Assembly (NCBI GenBank): GCA_026707545.1 | Contig: JAPOWR010000001.1 | Coordinates: forward strand, 372,001 to 436,000 | Reading direction: 5' to 3' | Source: Acidobacteriota bacterium | GTDB lineage: Bacteria; Acidobacteriota; Thermoanaerobaculia; Multivoradales; Multivoraceae | DNA length: 64,000 nucleotides | Shown: in pieces, positions 34,508 through 42,862 of the stretch | Numbering within the stretch: the stretch's first letter is position 1 | Layout: each line of letters opens with the position of its first letter | Translations under genes and position numbers: made by a program | Notes under the pieces: model-generated | Told to the model about the DNA's origin: nothing | What the model saw: only the letters and a program-made list of their open reading frames with translations | The model's database searches: none

Positions 34508-34550
34508 GGATCGTAGCACCGGTCCGACGGTCGGAGGGGTGCTACGATCC
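34508..34550. promoter_or_regulatory. long inverted repeat/divergent promoter
   Basis: A perfect 13-bp inverted repeat, GGATCGTAGCACC (34508-34520) and GGTGCTACGATCC (34538-34550), encloses a second one (TCCGAC/GTCGGA). Each outer arm carries an extended -10-like TGCTACGAT, one per strand. It lies between genes starting at 34448 (minus) and 34621 (plus). Confidence 0.5.
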
Positions 34551-34620
34551 CGCGCGCTCGAAGGCTTGGTTCAGCTTCAGAATCGCCCACTCGCATCAGA
34601 CCAGAGGAGCCGGAAGCAAG

Positions 34621-35187
34621 ATGACCACCGACCTACTCAAGGAGCGTGGCGACTCGCTCGAGGATGCCTTCTTTCGCAACATGGACCGCGAACTCATCGA
34701 GGGGTTGCGGGCGAAGAAGGAGCGCGAGGAGCAGCTCGACGAGCTGGCCGCGGCGTCGGGAATCGTGCACCGCGAGGTCCTCGGCGGTCTGCTCGACGCC
34801 GGAGTGCACGGCGAGGCGCTAGTGGCGGTGGGCCTCGTGCCGCTGATCGAAGTGGCGTGGTCCGACCATGCGATGGATGCGGGCGAGCGGGAGGCCATCC
34901 TGCAGGCGGCGCGCGAGGCGGGAGTGACCAGGGGATCGACCGCCGCCGGGCTGCTCTTCGCGTGGCTCGAGCGCCGCCCGGGCGTCGAACTGCTCGAGGC
35001 CTGGAAAGGCTACGCCTCGGCGCTGGTCGCCGAACTCGACGAGGCGGATGCCTCCGCGGTTCGCGATGACATCATGGGCCGCGCGCAGAAGGTCGCCGAA
35101 GCCGCGGGCGGCTTCCTTGGCCTCGGCAGCGTGTCCCGGGAGGAGCGGCGGATGCTGAACGAGTTGTCCGCGGCCCTCGGAGGCTGA
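34621..35187 (+). CDS. TerB-like domain protein
   Basis: 188 residues, soluble and mostly helical, with no signal peptide. The segment LVPLIEVAWSDHAMDAGEREAIL resembles the acidic metal-binding core of TerB/DjlA-N-type domains (about residues 67-95). An N-terminal charged helix (LRAKKEREEQLDELAAASG) may form a coiled coil. Its function is unknown; TerB-like domains are found in stress and phage-defence contexts, but no ter genes adjoin it. AGGAG precedes the start, further away than ideal. Confidence 0.55.
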   Translation: MTTDLLKERGDSLEDAFFRNMDRELIEGLRAKKEREEQLDELAAASGIVHREVLGGLLDAGVHGEALVAVGLVPLIEVAWSDHAMDAGEREAILQAAREAGVTRGSTAAGLLFAWLERRPGVELLEAWKGYASALVAELDEADASAVRDDIMGRAQKVAEAAGGFLGLGSVSREERRMLNELSAALGG

Positions 35188-35191
35188 ACCC

Positions 35192-35497
35192 CTACCAGCT
35201 CGCCTTGATGACGCCGGGGAGCTCGCCGCGGAGAGCCAGGTCCCGCAGGGCGATGCGCGACAGGCCGAACTTCCGGTAGTAGCCCCGCGGCCGTCCGGTG
35301 ACGGCGCAGCGGTTGCGCACGCGGACCGGACTGGCGTCGCGCGGGAGCTTGTTCAGCAGAAGCTGTGCCTCGAAGCGCTGCTCGGGGGGAAGGCGCTCAT
35401 CCCTGACCAGGGCGCGCAACTCTTCCCTCCGTTCCCGGTACCTCTCGACGATCTTCTTGCGGCGCTCGTTCTTGGCGACCGATGCCTTGGTGGCCAT
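35192..35497 (-). CDS. rpsN: 30S ribosomal protein S14 (zinc-free type)
   Basis: 101 residues, the long S14 form. [20 protein letters not shown] and [11 protein letters not shown] are diagnostic. Only one cysteine remains in the region where the zinc form has a CxxC pair, so this is the zinc-independent type. It is encoded alone, away from the ribosomal protein operons, whereas S14 is usually inside the spc operon. Isolated zinc-free copies are often backups induced by zinc shortage. No Zur-like box was recognised in the 252-bp upstream gap. It converges on the TerB-like gene. Confidence 0.92.
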   Translation of the reverse strand: MATKASVAKNERRKKIVERYRERREELRALVRDERLPPEQRFEAQLLLNKLPRDASPVRVRNRCAVTGRPRGYYRKFGLSRIALRDLALRGELPGVIKASW

Positions 35498-35649
35498 ATC
35501 TCCGTCTTTCCTCGCGTTGCGGATGCTCGCTCTCTTGCGGTGCACGCCCCGCCTGCATGGGCAGCGCGCGCATGAGGCGCGTACCCTAGCAGCTTTGTGC
35601 TCTGCGCGTCTCGGCCGGGGCGCGAACGGGAGGTTGACAGCGATGTGCA

Positions 35650-35686
35650 CAGGTTCTCCAAGGTTCGCTAAGGAAAGTCCCTTGAC
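35650..35686 (+). promoter_or_regulatory. 37-bp regulatory element (copy 1) with -35 box
   Basis: Matches 31 of 37 bases with the element at 45248-45284. Conserved parts are CAGGTTC, TTCGCTAAG, AAAGT and the terminal CCTTGAC, which serves as a -35. Two direct half-repeats (GGTTCTCCA, GGTTCGCTA) are 11 bp apart, as for OmpR/PhoB-family operators. It ends 63 bases before the start at 35750. Confidence 0.6.
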
Positions 35687-35749
35687 GCCGCGGGAGGCAC
35701 TCGGACAACGTGTAGCGACCCCAGGACATCGGACGAGGAGGCACTGATC

Positions 35750-37483
35750 ATGGGCAGAGCATCGAAGTCGGGACGTTTCGAGGCAAGGGACGGACGCCGG
35801 CCGATCGGAAAAGGAACGGCCACGCTGCTCGCCCTCGGAGCGATGACGTTCGGCTCTGCCGCGCAGGGCTCCGACTGGCCGCAGTGGCGGGGGCCGAATC
35901 GCGACGGGCAGGCGGTTGGTGGCCGACTCCCTGCCGAACTTCCCGTGGCCCTCGACCAGCTCTGGAAGGTTCCGGTCGGGGGCGGTCAGTCCTCGCCCAT
36001 CGTGGTCGGCGACCGCGTCTTCATTCACGCGCGGCAGGGCGAAGACGAAGTCGTGCTCGCCCTTTCGGCTTCGACCGGCGAGGAACTCTGGCGCCACAGC
36101 TACGCGGTTTCCTATGCGCCCAGAACCGCGGCAATCCAGTACGGCCCGGGTCCGAAGTCCACGATGCTGGCGGAAGGCGACTCGGTCTACAGCTTCGGCA
36201 TCAGGGAGCGCCTCTTGGCCCTGGACGCGGACTCAGGCGAAGTACGCTGGCAGAAGACCTTCGACGACCTCTACACCGAGCCCTACCCGATCTGGGGAAC
36301 CGCGTCGTCGCCGCTGATTGAGGGCAATCTGCTGATCGTGCCGATCGGCACGACGGGCAACGAGCAGCAGGGAGACGAGGGCGCCCTGATCGCCTACGAC
36401 AAGACGACCGGCAAGGAAGTGTGGCGCGCCGACGGGCCGCCCGCGTACGCCTCGCCCGTGGCGTTCGATCATGGCGGGGTGCGGCAGATCGTGACGCTGG
36501 ACGACGTGTCCTTCTTCGGCGTCGGGGCGACGGACGGCGATCCGCTGTGGTCGCTCCCCTTCACGACGGCCTTCCAGCAGAACACGCCCACCACGCTCCG
36601 CTACGACGGCAACTTCATCCTCTCGGGCTACCAGTGGGGGACCGCCGCGATCAAGGTCGAACCGCCGGCCAAGCCCGGCGGCGCCTGGGCCGTGAGCGAG
36701 GTCTGGAAGACGACCGACGCGGAGCTCTACATGGACTCGCCGGTGCTGGTCGGCGACCATCTGTACTTCCGCTCGAACAAGAGGGCCGGCACCTTCGTCT
36801 GTCTCGACCCCGCCACCGGGGAACTCGTCTGGCAGGGACCGGGCCGGTGGGCGTCGTACGCGTCGGTGATCGCGGTCGACGACCGCCTGCTCGTGCTCAC
36901 GGACGAGGCGGAACTCAAGGTGATCGCGGCGGATCCGTCCGGATACAGGGAACTGGCTTCCTGGGAAGTGGCCGACAGCACGACCTGGTCCCATGTGGCG
37001 CTCTCCGGGTCCCGGGTCTTCGTGAAGGACGAAGAGCACCTGGCGGCTTTCGATCTGGCTTCTACGCGGGTCACGGAGGCGGGGGACCAGCCGGCCCGGA
37101 CGACCTCCGCTCCTGCTGACGTGGCCGCCGGGTCCAGGGAGGACACGGAAGCCGTCAAGGTCGCGGTGCGTGCGATGCTGAAGGCCATGGCGGAGGGCGA
37201 CATGGACCTCATGTGGACCTACCTGGGCGAGGACTTCAGGTCCTACAGCGGCGCCGACAAGGATGTCTTCCGTGACTACCTCGGGTCGACTGCCGGTAGC
37301 AAGACGCCGAGCGACGAGATGGTGGTCGAGTGGGAGAATGGCACGGCGAAGGTCACCGGAACAAGGTGGATCACCACCACCGGGCTGGACTTCGGACTCG
37401 AGATGCTGGTGAACAGGCGCGACGGCAGGTGGCTCGTCACCTGGATGGACTTCGACTCCAGGCGCATCCATGGCCAGGAGTAG
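35750..37483 (+). CDS. secreted PQQ-like beta-propeller protein with C-terminal NTF2-like domain
   Basis: 577 residues. A signal segment ends near [12 protein letters not shown], the usual start of the outer-membrane-biogenesis/quinoprotein-like eight-bladed propeller. Blade motifs recur: [52 protein letters not shown]. The last about 125 residues ([25 protein letters not shown] to the end) resemble a SnoaL/DUF4440 NTF2-like fold. No PQQ-ligand cysteine pair of true alcohol dehydrogenases is seen, so this is probably a binding or scaffold propeller. It is controlled by the same 37-bp element as the TonB receptor next to the mau cluster. Confidence 0.75.
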   Translation: MGRASKSGRFEARDGRRPIGKGTATLLALGAMTFGSAAQGSDWPQWRGPNRDGQAVGGRLPAELPVALDQLWKVPVGGGQSSPIVVGDRVFIHARQGEDEVVLALSASTGEELWRHSYAVSYAPRTAAIQYGPGPKSTMLAEGDSVYSFGIRERLLALDADSGEVRWQKTFDDLYTEPYPIWGTASSPLIEGNLLIVPIGTTGNEQQGDEGALIAYDKTTGKEVWRADGPPAYASPVAFDHGGVRQIVTLDDVSFFGVGATDGDPLWSLPFTTAFQQNTPTTLRYDGNFILSGYQWGTAAIKVEPPAKPGGAWAVSEVWKTTDAELYMDSPVLVGDHLYFRSNKRAGTFVCLDPATGELVWQGPGRWASYASVIAVDDRLLVLTDEAELKVIAADPSGYRELASWEVADSTTWSHVALSGSRVFVKDEEHLAAFDLASTRVTEAGDQPARTTSAPADVAAGSREDTEAVKVAVRAMLKAMAEGDMDLMWTYLGEDFRSYSGADKDVFRDYLGSTAGSKTPSDEMVVEWENGTAKVTGTRWITTTGLDFGLEMLVNRRDGRWLVTWMDFDSRRIHGQE

Positions 37484-37496
37484 CGGCGCCAGGAGT

Positions 37497-37538
37497 CTGC
37501 GTCGCGGAACGCAGCGAAGCGAGGCCTGCGACGCAGGC
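37497..37538. terminator. hairpin between convergent genes
   Basis: CTGCGTCGC (37497-37505) pairs with GCGACGCAG (37528-37536). The 3' arm also forms its own palindrome GCCTGCG-A-CGCAGGC (37524-37538). Position after two convergent genes suits a bidirectional terminator. No T-tract follows. Confidence 0.4.
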
Positions 37539-37594
37539 TACTGGTGAGGTGGGGGCTGGGGCCAAACGTGGAGTCTGCGACAGGTTTGGCGGCT

Positions 37595-38242
37595 CTAGAG
37601 CCGGCGGCGCACGACCATTGCCACTTCGGCCAGCTCGTCGAGAGTGAACCCCTGATCGCAGAGGTCCCGCAACGCCGCTGCGACACCGTCGCCGTGCTCC
37701 CCGGCGAGGACGTTGGGGAGGCGGTCGCGCAGGTCGCGGTCGCACCAGCGCGCGACGGTTTCGAAGCCACTGTCCTCGTAGATCGACGCGGGGTGACCGC
37801 CCATGAAGACGCCCAGGGGACGGAAGGGAGGCACCGCCTTTGCGACGGTCGCCTCGACGCCGGCGGCGTCGGCCCAGCTCACGAACTCCTCGAGCAACGC
37901 CACGCCGATGCCGCGTCCGTGGTAACGGGAATCGCGGGCGTCGCCGGCTTCCAACTGGCCGACGTGGTAGCAGAACAGGTTGAGTGTGCCCGGCGGCAGG
38001 GACGGGACGCTCGCCTGGCCGAAGTCGCCCCAGTACAACGGATCCATGATGCCTGCGGGAGAGCGTAGTGCCGGGTCGTAGCGGCGGAACTGGAGCTGGC
38101 CCACGTGCTGCTCACCGTCGAAGGCGAGGATCGCGCTCGCTCCGAGAGCCGCGATCCGGGCCCGGACCTCGTCTTCAGTGCCCTGGCAGTCGATCGGGGC
38201 GCGGCCGACATCGGCCATCCTCATCGGTCGGTAGTGGATCAC
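37595..38242 (-). CDS. GNAT-family N-acetyltransferase
   Basis: 215 residues. The acetyl-CoA loop is SRYHGRGIGVALLEEFVSWA (about residues 110-129, Q/RxxGxG/A motif), followed by VFMGGHPASIYEDSGFETVAR, typical of GNAT strand 6-7. The C-terminal about 50 residues form a helical extension. GTG 38242 gives the expected first strand VIHYRPM; ATG 38224 is an alternative. Substrate unknown. It is divergent from another GNAT gene at 38304, with 61 bases between. Confidence 0.7.
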   Translation of the reverse strand: MIHYRPMRMADVGRAPIDCQGTEDEVRARIAALGASAILAFDGEQHVGQLQFRRYDPALRSPAGIMDPLYWGDFGQASVPSLPPGTLNLFCYHVGQLEAGDARDSRYHGRGIGVALLEEFVSWADAAGVEATVAKAVPPFRPLGVFMGGHPASIYEDSGFETVARWCDRDLRDRLPNVLAGEHGDGVAAALRDLCDQGFTLDELAEVAMVVRRRL

Positions 38243-38303
38243 CGCTGCCGAAGCTATCGTGTTCACATCTACGTTGATGACAACCAGGGAAGGGAGCGCA
38301 GCG

Positions 38304-38933
38304 ATGGAGATCATGCAGGCAACCGAGGCTCACGCCCAGAAGTGGGCGGACGAAGTCGCGGACCTCGTCTACGAGACCGGGCCGACGACCTACGAGTACC
38401 AGTTCGGAGGGCGGGAGTTCTACGACGAGATCGTCAAGGCCTCGTGGCCCTTGGCGGGCACGCTGTTCGGCTACGACTGCACGACGATCGCGGTCGAAGG
38501 CGAGGAACTGCTTGCGATCGAAATCGGCTTCCGCGGTCCGGAGTTCGCCACGCGCAAGAAGACGCTGGGCCCCCTCTGGGCGCCGCTGATCGAGTCGGGT
38601 CGGGTGACGAGGGAGCAGCTCGGCGAGATCGGACGGGCCGCCTATCTGGCCAGCTACCTGAATGTGGCGATTCCGTCGGCGGTCTACTACGTGCACGCGC
38701 TCGCCGTGGTGGAGTCGCGGCGCGGTGAGGGGATCGGCAAGCAGTTGATGCACAGGGCGATCGACGACTCGAAGAAGGAGGGTCTTCGCGGTCTGCACCT
38801 CGACGTGCTTTCGGACACGCCCGCGGTCCACTTCTACAACTCGCTGGGCATGGAGTGCCTAACCGAAACGGTGGCGCCCGTCCCCCACCAGCACGGCATC
38901 CCGATGGAGATGCGGATGTCGCTCGACTTCTAG
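38304..38933 (+). CDS. GNAT-family N-acetyltransferase, paralogue A
   Basis: 209 residues. VYYVHALAVVESRRGEGIGKQLMHRAI contains the acetyl-CoA-binding R-x-x-G-x-G (about residues 133-159). GLRGLHLDVLSDTPAVHFYNSLGM is the downstream beta-alpha of the fold. AGGGAG precedes the ATG. The protein is a close paralogue of the product at 51277-51909, sharing WETGP/YETGP, YQF-GRE, GPEF-RKK and the C-terminal GxPMEMRM run. The long conserved stretch between strands 2 and 4 is not typical of ordinary GNATs and may define a dedicated subfamily. Substrate unknown. Confidence 0.75.
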   Translation: MEIMQATEAHAQKWADEVADLVYETGPTTYEYQFGGREFYDEIVKASWPLAGTLFGYDCTTIAVEGEELLAIEIGFRGPEFATRKKTLGPLWAPLIESGRVTREQLGEIGRAAYLASYLNVAIPSAVYYVHALAVVESRRGEGIGKQLMHRAIDDSKKEGLRGLHLDVLSDTPAVHFYNSLGMECLTETVAPVPHQHGIPMEMRMSLDF

Positions 38934-38947
38934 CTGAGGAGGCCTCG

Positions 38948-40624
38948 CTACGGGTCGTTCGGCCTGCTGCCAGGCGGGAAGAAGAGGGTGCCCAGGCCCT
39001 TCTCCAGTTCGGCGCAGGCCGCGGCTTCGCCCATGTTGCAGGCGGTGGAGAGGAGGTCTTGGGCCCGGGGGATGTCCTCCGGCACGCCGTGGCCGTGCAC
39101 GTGGGCGTAGCCGAGCAGGAAGCAGCTCATGCTCTCGCCGTCCTCGCAGCCGGCCGGGAGCTGTTCGATCGCGTCGGACACGCCGGCGGAAGTCATCGAC
39201 ACGTTGCCGTCGAACACGGCCTGGATGACGACGTTCTGGCAGCCTTTGTGGAAGCCGTTGCGACACGCCTGGTCGAAGTAGGAGACACCTTCCAGCGGGT
39301 CGAGAGGCACCACCTCTCCGCGATTGAACAGCACCCCCAGCATGTTGCACTCCTCGCCGCCGCCGTTGTTGCAGGTGAGTTCGAGTTTCGTGACCAGGTT
39401 CTCGCAGGCGAACCGCTTGCCTTCGTCGCAGGCGGTCTGCCAGTACTTGAAGTCGTCGCCCTCGTGCGCCTGGCCGACGAAGTTCGATGCCAGCATCCAG
39501 CCGAAGAGCCCGATCCAGACGGCCATGAAGGCGTAGTTCACGCGGCGCGGCTTCGTCGCCTGAAGCAGAACCGCGAGGCGGAAGCTCTCCACGCGGCGCG
39601 GTTTCCCGAGCCGGTCGAGGAGCGGCACGCACAGGTTGAGAACCGGTACGAACAGGAGCTTGTCGTAGAAGAGGGGGACATCGACCTGGCGGAGGAACTC
39701 GAACAGGCCGAAGACGCTCAAGCCGTAGAGGGCACCGAACACCGCGCTCCCCAGCCTGCTGCGCGGTGACGTCGACGGATCGGTGACGAGCAGGTGAAGG
39801 CCGAGAAAGACCGCGATCGGAATGCTGGCGTCGACGAAGAAGTGGACGCCGGTGACGCTCGAGTAGATGAGGTTGGCGACGACCAGGGCGGCCGCCGCGA
39901 ACAGCGTCACGATCGTCACCGAGAAGAAGAACTGGACGACCAGTCCGGCCATGAAGATCGCGACGTACATGTGGGGTGCATTGGCCAGGGTCGTCGCGAT
40001 CTCGGCGCCCCAGGTGAGGTCCGTCGTCCCGGAGAGGATCAGACCGAGCGAGAAGACGGAGAGAGCGAAGCCCGACGGATTGAAGATGTGGCGCTTGCGG
40101 CCGTCCCGGTTCCAGCGGAAGAACTCCTTGCCCAGGATGCCGACGGCGATCATCGCGAACTGGAGGTAGAACCACTCCTCCTTGAAGCAGAGGAAGAAAT
40201 TCGTGCTCAGGATGATCGGAAACTGCCCGAAGCCAAGGTGCCAGGTCTTGCGCCTCGACCAGCCGACGAGCATGTCGAAGGCGTAGGCGAAGACGATCTG
40301 CGCGACGATCAGCGCCGCCTGGTGGCGCATCTGCTCCCAGTAGAAGGCCCAGTAGACGTAGATGCAGGTCTGGACGAAGGCCTGCACGTAGTGCGACGGG
40401 ATGAGGGAGACCTTCAGTTCCAGCTCACGGCCGTCCTGGCCGGAGTTGGCCAGCAGACGACCATGCAGAACCGCGAGCACCGCGCAGGCGGCCCAGAGCG
40501 ACCAGGTCAACTCCGTGCTCGCGCGAAACTGCGGGAGCAGTGAGAACGCAAGCAGCAGGAGGGTGAAGGACGCCGGCAGCCACCAGGCCGGCGGTAGCCG
40601 CTGGACTTCCCTGATGTTGGCCAT
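38948..40624 (-). CDS. RnfD/NqrB-like membrane protein fused to a cysteine-rich Sel1-like repeat domain
   Basis: 558 residues. Residues 1 to about 370 hold roughly ten transmembrane helices with KRHIFNPSGFALSVFSLGLILSG-like sequence resembling the RnfD/NqrB/NqrE membrane family (electron-transport subunits). From about 390, Sel1-like repeats carry paired cysteines, as in Helicobacter Hcp proteins: TACDEGKRFACENL, FDQACRNGFHKGCQN, GCEDGESMSCFLLGYA, STACNMGEAAACAEL. These pairs predict disulfides and so a periplasmic location. Neither a typical RnfD nor an Hcp protein has this architecture. A symmetric CTATAG promoter serves this gene and the divergent one at 40663. Confidence 0.65.
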   Translation of the reverse strand: MANIREVQRLPPAWWLPASFTLLLLAFSLLPQFRASTELTWSLWAACAVLAVLHGRLLANSGQDGRELELKVSLIPSHYVQAFVQTCIYVYWAFYWEQMRHQAALIVAQIVFAYAFDMLVGWSRRKTWHLGFGQFPIILSTNFFLCFKEEWFYLQFAMIAVGILGKEFFRWNRDGRKRHIFNPSGFALSVFSLGLILSGTTDLTWGAEIATTLANAPHMYVAIFMAGLVVQFFFSVTIVTLFAAAALVVANLIYSSVTGVHFFVDASIPIAVFLGLHLLVTDPSTSPRSRLGSAVFGALYGLSVFGLFEFLRQVDVPLFYDKLLFVPVLNLCVPLLDRLGKPRRVESFRLAVLLQATKPRRVNYAFMAVWIGLFGWMLASNFVGQAHEGDDFKYWQTACDEGKRFACENLVTKLELTCNNGGGEECNMLGVLFNRGEVVPLDPLEGVSYFDQACRNGFHKGCQNVVIQAVFDGNVSMTSAGVSDAIEQLPAGCEDGESMSCFLLGYAHVHGHGVPEDIPRAQDLLSTACNMGEAAACAELEKGLGTLFFPPGSRPNDP

Positions 40625-40647
40625 TCGGGACCTCTTTCCCTTTGACA

Positions 40648-40653
40648 CTATAG
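40648..40653. promoter_or_regulatory. symmetric -10 (CTATAG) of a divergent pair
   Basis: The palindrome CTATAG gives TATAGG on the plus strand, nine bases before ATG 40663, and TATAGT on the minus strand before the gene starting at 40624. One box could fire in both directions. Confidence 0.45.
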
Positions 40654-40662
40654 GGGAGGACG

Positions 40663-41229
40663 ATGCGAGCAAAGGCGAGAAAGCGTCGGCGTCGCTCATG
40701 GGCCCTAAGCGTGGTCCTTGTGCTGGTGGCGCTTGGAGCCGGGGGAGTGTTGGCGAGCCGCGCTATCCGTGACAGCCGCGCCATAGCGGCTCTTGACGAC
40801 GCCCTGGTGACGAGCCGGATTCAGGGTAGGACCCAGGAAACGAGGCGGCGCTTCGAACGCCTGATGGAGGACTACCGCGGCAGCCGGGCGGCATGGGCCG
40901 CGCATGGACACCTGGGCGAGCTGGAGGCGGCGAACGGTGGGTTCAAGGAGGCGCGCGCCCTCTGGCAGCGGTTGGCCGAGGGCGGACCGGCCGACCTGGC
41001 GGCGGACGCGGAGATGAGCCTGATCCTCCTGGACCGCGAGCAGGGCCGGTTCGAGGAACTGGCTGAGAGGTTGGAGAGCCTGGTCGAGAGTGGCGGGAGC
41101 CACCTGCCGGAGGACGTCCTCCTGTTCGAACTCGCTCAGACCCTCGAGCAGTTGGGGCGGTACGAGGAGGCCGGCAGAATCCTGCGCTTCCAGGAGATCG
41201 CGCCGGAGGCGCCTCGCGTGCGGAGGTAG
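40663..41229 (+). CDS. membrane-anchored TPR protein
   Basis: 188 residues. A very basic start (KARKRRRR) precedes one transmembrane helix (about 14-33), so the rest is periplasmic. Tetratricopeptide-type helices follow: HLGELEAANGGFKEARALWQRL, EMSLILLDREQGRFEELAERLE, and FELAQTLEQLGRYEEAGRIL. This resembles YfgM/tol-pal-type scaffold proteins. GGGGAGG stands just before the ATG. It converges on the mau-cluster cytochrome c gene. Role unknown, presumably protein-protein contact in the envelope. Confidence 0.65.
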   Translation: MRAKARKRRRRSWALSVVLVLVALGAGGVLASRAIRDSRAIAALDDALVTSRIQGRTQETRRRFERLMEDYRGSRAAWAAHGHLGELEAANGGFKEARALWQRLAEGGPADLAADAEMSLILLDREQGRFEELAERLESLVESGGSHLPEDVLLFELAQTLEQLGRYEEAGRILRFQEIAPEAPRVRR

Positions 41230-41238
41230 CGGGCGGCC

Positions 41239-41685
41239 TTACTCCTCGGCCGGCGTGCCCTGGATCTCGGCGATGATCTGACGCCGCACTTCAGTTGGGT
41301 TGGTGACCGGTTGGCTACGCAGCCGTCCGACTTCAGCGGCCTCGTAGGGCTTCAGATCCTTCGCGTTCTCGGGATCGAAGCGCCTGACGATCCAGTTCAT
41401 CAACCTGGCCAGGGCCTCGTCGTCGATCAGAGCCTGGGAGGCGCCGGGCACCTGGATGAGATAGTCCCGCCACTCGGGGCTGGCGATGAACTTGCCCACC
41501 TCGCCGGGCAGGGGAGGGACCGTGCCCTCCACGCCGGAGCCGTCGGCCATGTGGCAGCCCTGGCAGTGCAGCATGTAGTCGAGGTGAGCGAGTCGGTAGG
41601 TTTCCGCGTCGTCCGCCTCGGCCCCGGCCGCGGCCGCACTCGCGCACACGACGAGGATCGTGAACAGAAGGAGCGGGCGATGCAC
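41239..41685 (-). CDS. periplasmic c-type cytochrome of the amine dehydrogenase cluster
   Basis: 148 residues with a signal peptide and one heme-binding motif CQGCH (C41, C44, H45). No methionine obviously occupies the usual distal-ligand position, since RLMNWIVRRF is the only candidate. It is the last gene of the mau-type operon, eleven bases after mauA. In classical methylotrophs methylamine dehydrogenase passes electrons to amicyanin and then cytochrome c-551i; here the cytochrome probably takes electrons directly from the TTQ enzyme. The long tail after residue 110 is rich in charged residues. Confidence 0.75.
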   Translation of the reverse strand: MHRPLLLFTILVVCASAAAAGAEADDAETYRLAHLDYMLHCQGCHMADGSGVEGTVPPLPGEVGKFIASPEWRDYLIQVPGASQALIDDEALARLMNWIVRRFDPENAKDLKPYEAAEVGRLRSQPVTNPTEVRRQIIAEIQGTPAEE

Positions 41686-41696
41686 TTCGTGGAGTC

Positions 41697-42215
41697 CTAC
41701 TCGGCGACGGAGAGAATACGGGACATCGTGCAGTGGTAGCCGAACGGAGCGCCGCCGTTACCGCACCAGAGGACGGAGTTCGAACGCTGCGGGTGGTAGC
41801 GCATCGTGTCGCCCTCGTTCGTGTTGCAGTAGCAACGCTGGCACGGGAAGGCGCCACAGCAGTCGTGGTAGGCGACGACGTAGCTCTTGCCGTCGGCCGG
41901 ATTGAGGCATGTGCCGGTCCAGGTGATGGGTGCCGCCTTGGACCCCGGCGGGCAGGAGTTCGTCGAACCGCCGCAGCAGCCGCACAGCCAGCCGTCGACC
42001 GAGCAGTATGCCCAGTAGTCGCACTGCATGGGATCCTGCATGGGTTCGGCCGCGTCGTCCGCGGCTTCCTGCGCGAACGTCCGGTCCACCGGCAGCAGCG
42101 GCAGCAGAACGCCGCCGGCGATGGCGCTGCCGATGGAACCCAGCACCGATCGCCGGGAGGTCCTGTCGGCCAGACGGGTCGCCGCGCGAATCGAGATGTT
42201 GTCGAACCAGTTCAT
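41697..42215 (-). CDS. mauA: TTQ-dependent amine dehydrogenase small (beta) subunit
   Basis: 172 residues, homologous to the light chain of methylamine dehydrogenase. A Tat-like leader (RTSRRSVLG) precedes a cysteine-rich domain. W99 in PITWTGTC and W150 in VLWCGNG are exactly 51 residues apart, the spacing of TTQ-forming Trp57 and Trp108 in the Paracoccus enzyme. D118 and D74 match active-site Asp76 and Asp32. The disulfide cysteines (CGCCGGS, HDCCG, QRCYC) are kept. ATG 42215 is used because GAGG lies seven bases before it; GTG 42227 is an alternative. It oxidises primary amines to aldehyde and ammonia in the periplasm. Confidence 0.9.
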   Translation of the reverse strand: MNWFDNISIRAATRLADRTSRRSVLGSIGSAIAGGVLLPLLPVDRTFAQEAADDAAEPMQDPMQCDYWAYCSVDGWLCGCCGGSTNSCPPGSKAAPITWTGTCLNPADGKSYVVAYHDCCGAFPCQRCYCNTNEGDTMRYHPQRSNSVLWCGNGGAPFGYHCTMSRILSVAE

Positions 42216-42223
42216 GGCAAACC

Positions 42224-42862
42224 TCACGATGGTTGTTGTGAACCCCCTGCGATGAGCACCCGGCCTTCTTCCTGGTGCTCGAGAAACTCCTGTATCGAAC
42301 TGACGCCCAGCCTCTTCGCCTCGAACAGGCTCTCCACGTGCTCCCGGCTGTTCGTGAGCCCCTGCGCCGCGACGAACCCGTTCTCGTCGAGCAGCACGCC
42401 GTACGGGAGCTTGCCGATCTCGTAGGTCATGCCGAGTTCCGGCGAGAGCACGTAGGCGAAGTCGTCGAGCCGGCTCCTGTTGCGAAACTCAGCATGCTGC
42501 GCCGGATCGCCGTCGCTCGCGAAAACGAGTCGGAGCCAGTTCGACTCGTCCCGCGCGATGGATCGGAGCGCCGGAAGGAGCTGGGCGCACACCGGGCACT
42601 TGGGCGTAAGGAACGTGATCAGCGTACTTCTTCCATCCGGATCGGGAGCACCCAGGACGATCGCTTCTCCGTCCAGGGTGTCGAGTTGGAACTCCGGCGA
42701 CTTCTCGCCGACCCGCACCGTCTTGCTCAGGGCGAGCGCGCCGACCGGGCCGATCCGCTGGTGGATCACGCCGACCTGGCGGGCGAGCGCGAACGTCACC
42801 ACCGCCAGGCAGAGAATCGCGAAACCCATGATCGCGAGCAGGATGGCGACGGAGGTCGTCAA
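42224..42862 (-). CDS. mauD: MauD thioredoxin-like maturation protein
   Basis: 212 residues. An N-terminal membrane anchor (about 3-24) is followed by a thioredoxin-like domain with PKCPVC (C89, C92). MauD is required for correct disulfide formation in the small subunit of methylamine dehydrogenase. The TTG start at 42862 overlaps the mauE stop and has a strong GGAGGGA just upstream. It ends nine bases before the mauA start. Sequence around the active site is LITFLTPKCPVCAQLLPAL, typical of MauD. Confidence 0.88.
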   Translation of the reverse strand: MTTSVAILLAIMGFAILCLAVVTFALARQVGVIHQRIGPVGALALSKTVRVGEKSPEFQLDTLDGEAIVLGAPDPDGRSTLITFLTPKCPVCAQLLPALRSIARDESNWLRLVFASDGDPAQHAEFRNRSRLDDFAYVLSPELGMTYEIGKLPYGVLLDENGFVAAQGLTNSREHVESLFEAKRLGVSSIQEFLEHQEEGRVLIAGGSQQPS

